This document shows, one piece after another, positions 4,490-6,777 of a DNA stretch of 6,777 nt. A program made the translations under genes and the position numbers. The stretch comes from an uncultured Oscillospiraceae bacterium (GTDB taxonomy: Bacteria; Bacillota; Clostridia; Oscillospirales; Ruminococcaceae). Location of the stretch: contig CATXYA010000091.1 of the NCBI GenBank assembly GCA_958403605.1, forward strand, positions 1 through 6,777. Direction: 5' to 3'. The notes under the pieces are model-generated. The model had not been told where the DNA came from and made no database searches. It saw only the letters and a list, made by a program, of their open reading frames with translations. Position 1 is the first letter of the stretch. The number at the start of each line of letters is the position of its first letter.

Positions 4490-6777
4490 TTATTGGACGG
4501 ATAACGTGACGGATTCCTCCAAGTAAAGGGGGTGCAAGGAGGCATCCGGCACAAAAGCCGTGGGATAAGTACCCGCTTGCTCAGTGGACAGCACGATGGC
4601 ATTTGCATCTTCCTTGCTTGGCTGCGCGTCTAAGAAATCCGGATAACTCCATTTCCCTTTTAAAGAGCGCCCGTCCGCGCTAACAACGCGCAGCGTCACC
4701 GACTCTTTCGTTTTGCATAAGATCGTTTCCGCCGTCACCGGCGTCCAGGTTCCATTCTGGTATTGCTGCAAGTGCTGTTCCAACGGTTCGACCGTAATAA
4801 AGACCGTTTTTTGCCCGTACACCGTCTGGGCCGCGTTTTTCCATGTGGCCGTAACGGCAATCTCCTGCGGTTCCGTCAAGGGGACCTGTTTACTGCGCAG
4901 CTGGACTTCTTGCTCTTTTCCATCATTGCTCGCCGCCCTTGTGCCGATTGGCTCAAACAACGTTGCCGGACTCATCTCCCAATTGACATAGTACGTTCCG
5001 CTGGGAAGATCGGTTTTTAGATAGAGAGAAAGGTCCGCCCCCACCGGCACTGTGATATGGGTTGCGTCATCTGCTCCCTTTTTTGCACTCAGAGAAGTAA
5101 CGATATGATCTTTGTTCTCCAGCAGCTGTAACGTTACGGGAATGACTTGAGAAAGCGATGCCTCCGAATAAGTTAATTCTGTTGTAGAGTAGCTGCTAAA
5201 CAAGTATGCCCTTTTTTGCCTTTGCTTTGTTCCTGCCGTCTGTTTATCTGTATAGACTGAATCTACACGAGGATAGTATTTATAGCTTGGAATTATCCAA
5301 CCATTATTTTGAAAGTGATCCCCTTGTGGTGCAGAAATAGCATCTTCTTTATAGCTGACTCCCCACAAAATAGTTTTGCTGTCTGTCGTTCTCCATGTTC
5401 CCACCAAAGGCTTTGCCGTCGGCAACTCGCTATCATAAGCCGTGATATAAAGGGCATCGTTTTTACCCAAGTAGAGTGTTTCTTTATTCAAGATTCTTCC
5501 ATAAGGATCATTTTTTCCTTCTCGCAATACAATGCTGGTTTTAATGGGTTCAACATTTACCGTTATTTGATTGCTTTCACCCGCGGAATGTACGGTGGCA
5601 GAAAATTTTAAGCTTGTTTTTTCTTCGATACTTTTATTAAAGTAGAGCGGAACTTCTGCAAGCAGCGTCTTATTCTCTCCGCTTTTCTTTTCTAATGTGA
5701 CAAGTGTAGCGCCTCCTCCAATCGCTGGATCAGCTATTTTTGTCCCTTTTGTGTCATAGGCTATTACTTCAACTTGTTTCCCGTCTAAAAAGTCGGCAAA
5801 ATCATTTTCTTTTACTACTATTTCCAGCCATGCTGTTGCCGCAATACTATTTAAGTTGTTCGGATAAAACGGCACGTCCTTTTCAAATAATCGTTGCTCT
5901 TTATCTTCTTCATCGATCTCAACAAAATAAAAATTCATTTTCGGTTTCGTCCAAGAGCTGGATTTCATTGTCAACTTGATCCTACCAGAGTTTGCTCCAA
6001 ACCCAATTCCTGTTAAAACGGTCTCTTGAACCTTGTTTTTGAGTTCCGCTAGAAAAGAAACCGATTTTTCATAAGATAACTTTTCCGCATAACTGATAGG
6101 AATTTTTACAGAATAACGCCCGCTCAGATCCGCTGTAGCGATACTTGCTGTGGGAATCGTCAAATCTGAAACATCATCATAAGTAGACAGCGCTATGCTG
6201 CCCCCCGGCAAATGCTCAGCGCAGTATGCTTTCATTCCCTCTGTCAAAGGCAGAAGGGAAACCTCCGCCGTGGCGGCAAGCGTCCCGGCAGTTGTGGAAC
6301 CACTGTAATACGAAACATATTCACTGGCCGTCTCATTGGCCCAAGATAACGACGCCGATACTTCATCCCAGTTGTAGAAGGTGATCGTCGTTTCCGTCCA
6401 TTTTCCTTTCAGTGCCTTCGCCGCTGCAGAGTTATCTTGGGATTCTCCATTACAAGTAAATTTTATATGGAAAGCACCCGTAGGAATACCACCTGCTGGC
6501 AAAAACGCTTTTTCATTAACAGTCTGATTTAAAATTGCGCTAAAAGCCCCTTCTGGGGTTTCTTCAATAATTTCCCAAGTACCATATAGCTTGCTTCCCC
6601 GTTCGCCTTGAAATGCCGTCAGGCTAAAACCATTTGTATAATCTTTCGCATTTAGCTCTACTTGTTTTAGCTGGCATTGATTTTTGTCACCGCCATAGCC
6701 CGCAGCGTCTGTACCCGCTTTATAAATCAATCGAATTTCATCACTTGGTTTGGCATTGTCCTCATACACCGTCACTG
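4490..6777 (-). CDS. Large modular secreted/surface protein of unknown function, C-terminal part (5' truncated by window)
   Basis: I do not recognise this protein as a named family. The frame is open to the right edge, so at least 761 residues are visible and the N-terminus, with any signal or prepilin leader, is missing. It is beta-strand-like throughout, rich in Thr, Ser, Lys and Glu, with few cysteines and no long hydrophobic segment. About five divergent modules can be traced (approximate boundaries 6026, 5546, 5096 and 4781 in bases). Recurring signatures are LxGxW (LYGTW 63-67, LKGKW 122-126, LVGTW 457-461, LKGKW 705-709), a VEP boundary (408-410, 662-664) and a closing pattern of short strand plus aromatic plus acidic residue. 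This resembles bacterial Ig-like/adhesin repeats. It ends with the last module, with no LPxTG or C-terminal membrane anchor. GC is far lower than in the neighbours. It lies 52 bases upstream of pilB on the same strand. A pilus-associated adhesin or minor pilin is inferred from context only. Confidence 0.72.
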   Translation of the reverse strand, partial: VTVYEDNAKPSDEIRLIYKAGTDAAGYGGDKNQCQLKQVELNAKDYTNGFSLTAFQGERGSKLYGTWEIIEETPEGAFSAILNQTVNEKAFLPAGGIPTGAFHIKFTCNGESQDNSAAAKALKGKWTETTITFYNWDEVSASLSWANETASEYVSYYSGSTTAGTLAATAEVSLLPLTEGMKAYCAEHLPGGSIALSTYDDVSDLTIPTASIATADLSGRYSVKIPISYAEKLSYEKSVSFLAELKNKVQETVLTGIGFGANSGRIKLTMKSSSWTKPKMNFYFVEIDEEDKEQRLFEKDVPFYPNNLNSIAATAWLEIVVKENDFADFLDGKQVEVIAYDTKGTKIADPAIGGGATLVTLEKKSGENKTLLAEVPLYFNKSIEEKTSLKFSATVHSAGESNQITVNVEPIKTSIVLREGKNDPYGRILNKETLYLGKNDALYITAYDSELPTAKPLVGTWRTTDSKTILWGVSYKEDAISAPQGDHFQNNGWIIPSYKYYPRVDSVYTDKQTAGTKQRQKRAYLFSSYSTTELTYSEASLSQVIPVTLQLLENKDHIVTSLSAKKGADDATHITVPVGADLSLYLKTDLPSGTYYVNWEMSPATLFEPIGTRAASNDGKEQEVQLRSKQVPLTEPQEIAVTATWKNAAQTVYGQKTVFITVEPLEQHLQQYQNGTWTPVTAETILCKTKESVTLRVVSADGRSLKGKWSYPDFLDAQPSKEDANAIVLSTEQAGTYPTAFVPDASLHPLYLEESVTLSVQ

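Noticed and set aside
4438..4540. Possible promoter for pilB between the modular gene and pilB
   Set aside because: I looked for -35/-10 pairs on the - strand (candidates around TTGCAC, TTGGAG, TTATCC and CAATAAA), but none has acceptable 16-18 base spacing. The gap also lacks a terminator, so co-transcription is the simpler reading.
6773..6775. GTG at the right edge as the start of the modular protein
   Set aside because: The frame is open to the window end and only two bases lie upstream, so no ribosome binding site can be judged. The following residues are already mid-domain in style with no signal peptide, so truncation by the window is far more likely.

Overview
The window suggests a high-GC, low-redundancy genome of a Gram-positive anaerobic Clostridia-type bacterium, most plausibly a gut member of the Oscillospirales. 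This placement is an inference. It rests on the roughly 65-70% GC of the housekeeping genes, the MATE + MmcQ/YjbR pair, a Gram-positive style type IV pilus (T4P) ATPase pair, and intergenic GC-rich palindromes carrying a TGTAGGG/CCCTACA tag of a kind I associate with that group. No rRNA, tRNA, CRISPR array, transposase or phage gene is visible.

Layout. Two transcription units converge near base 1650. On the left, on the + strand, is the 3' part of a MATE-family multidrug/cation antiporter gene (start lies outside the window), followed by a small MmcQ/YjbR-family gene that overlaps it by ATGA. About 200 bp of non-coding DNA follows. It contains a cluster of palindromes (two inverted copies of one 27-bp sequence plus a third, related hairpin) and then a strong intrinsic terminator. 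On the right, all on the - strand and therefore read from right to left, are a very large secreted-looking protein made of divergent beta-sandwich-like modules (start outside the window), then pilB (T4P assembly ATPase), then pilT (T4P retraction-type ATPase), whose stop codon abuts the terminator.

How the genes work together. PilB and PilT are the antagonistic hexameric motors that extend and retract type IV pili. PilB carries an N-terminal MshEN-type double motif, so pilus extension may be controlled by cyclic di-GMP. The modular protein lies only 52 bp upstream of pilB, with no visible terminator between them, so it is probably co-transcribed. A pilus-associated adhesin, minor pilin or surface protein is a reasonable hypothesis, but nothing in the visible part proves it. 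No pilC, pilin, pilM/N/O or prepilin peptidase gene is present, so the rest of the machine must lie upstream of this operon or elsewhere.

The most interesting material is the unrecognised modular protein. It has much lower GC than its neighbours, and it combines repeated module signatures with an operon-like position next to the pilus motors. The second is the palindrome family between the convergent units.
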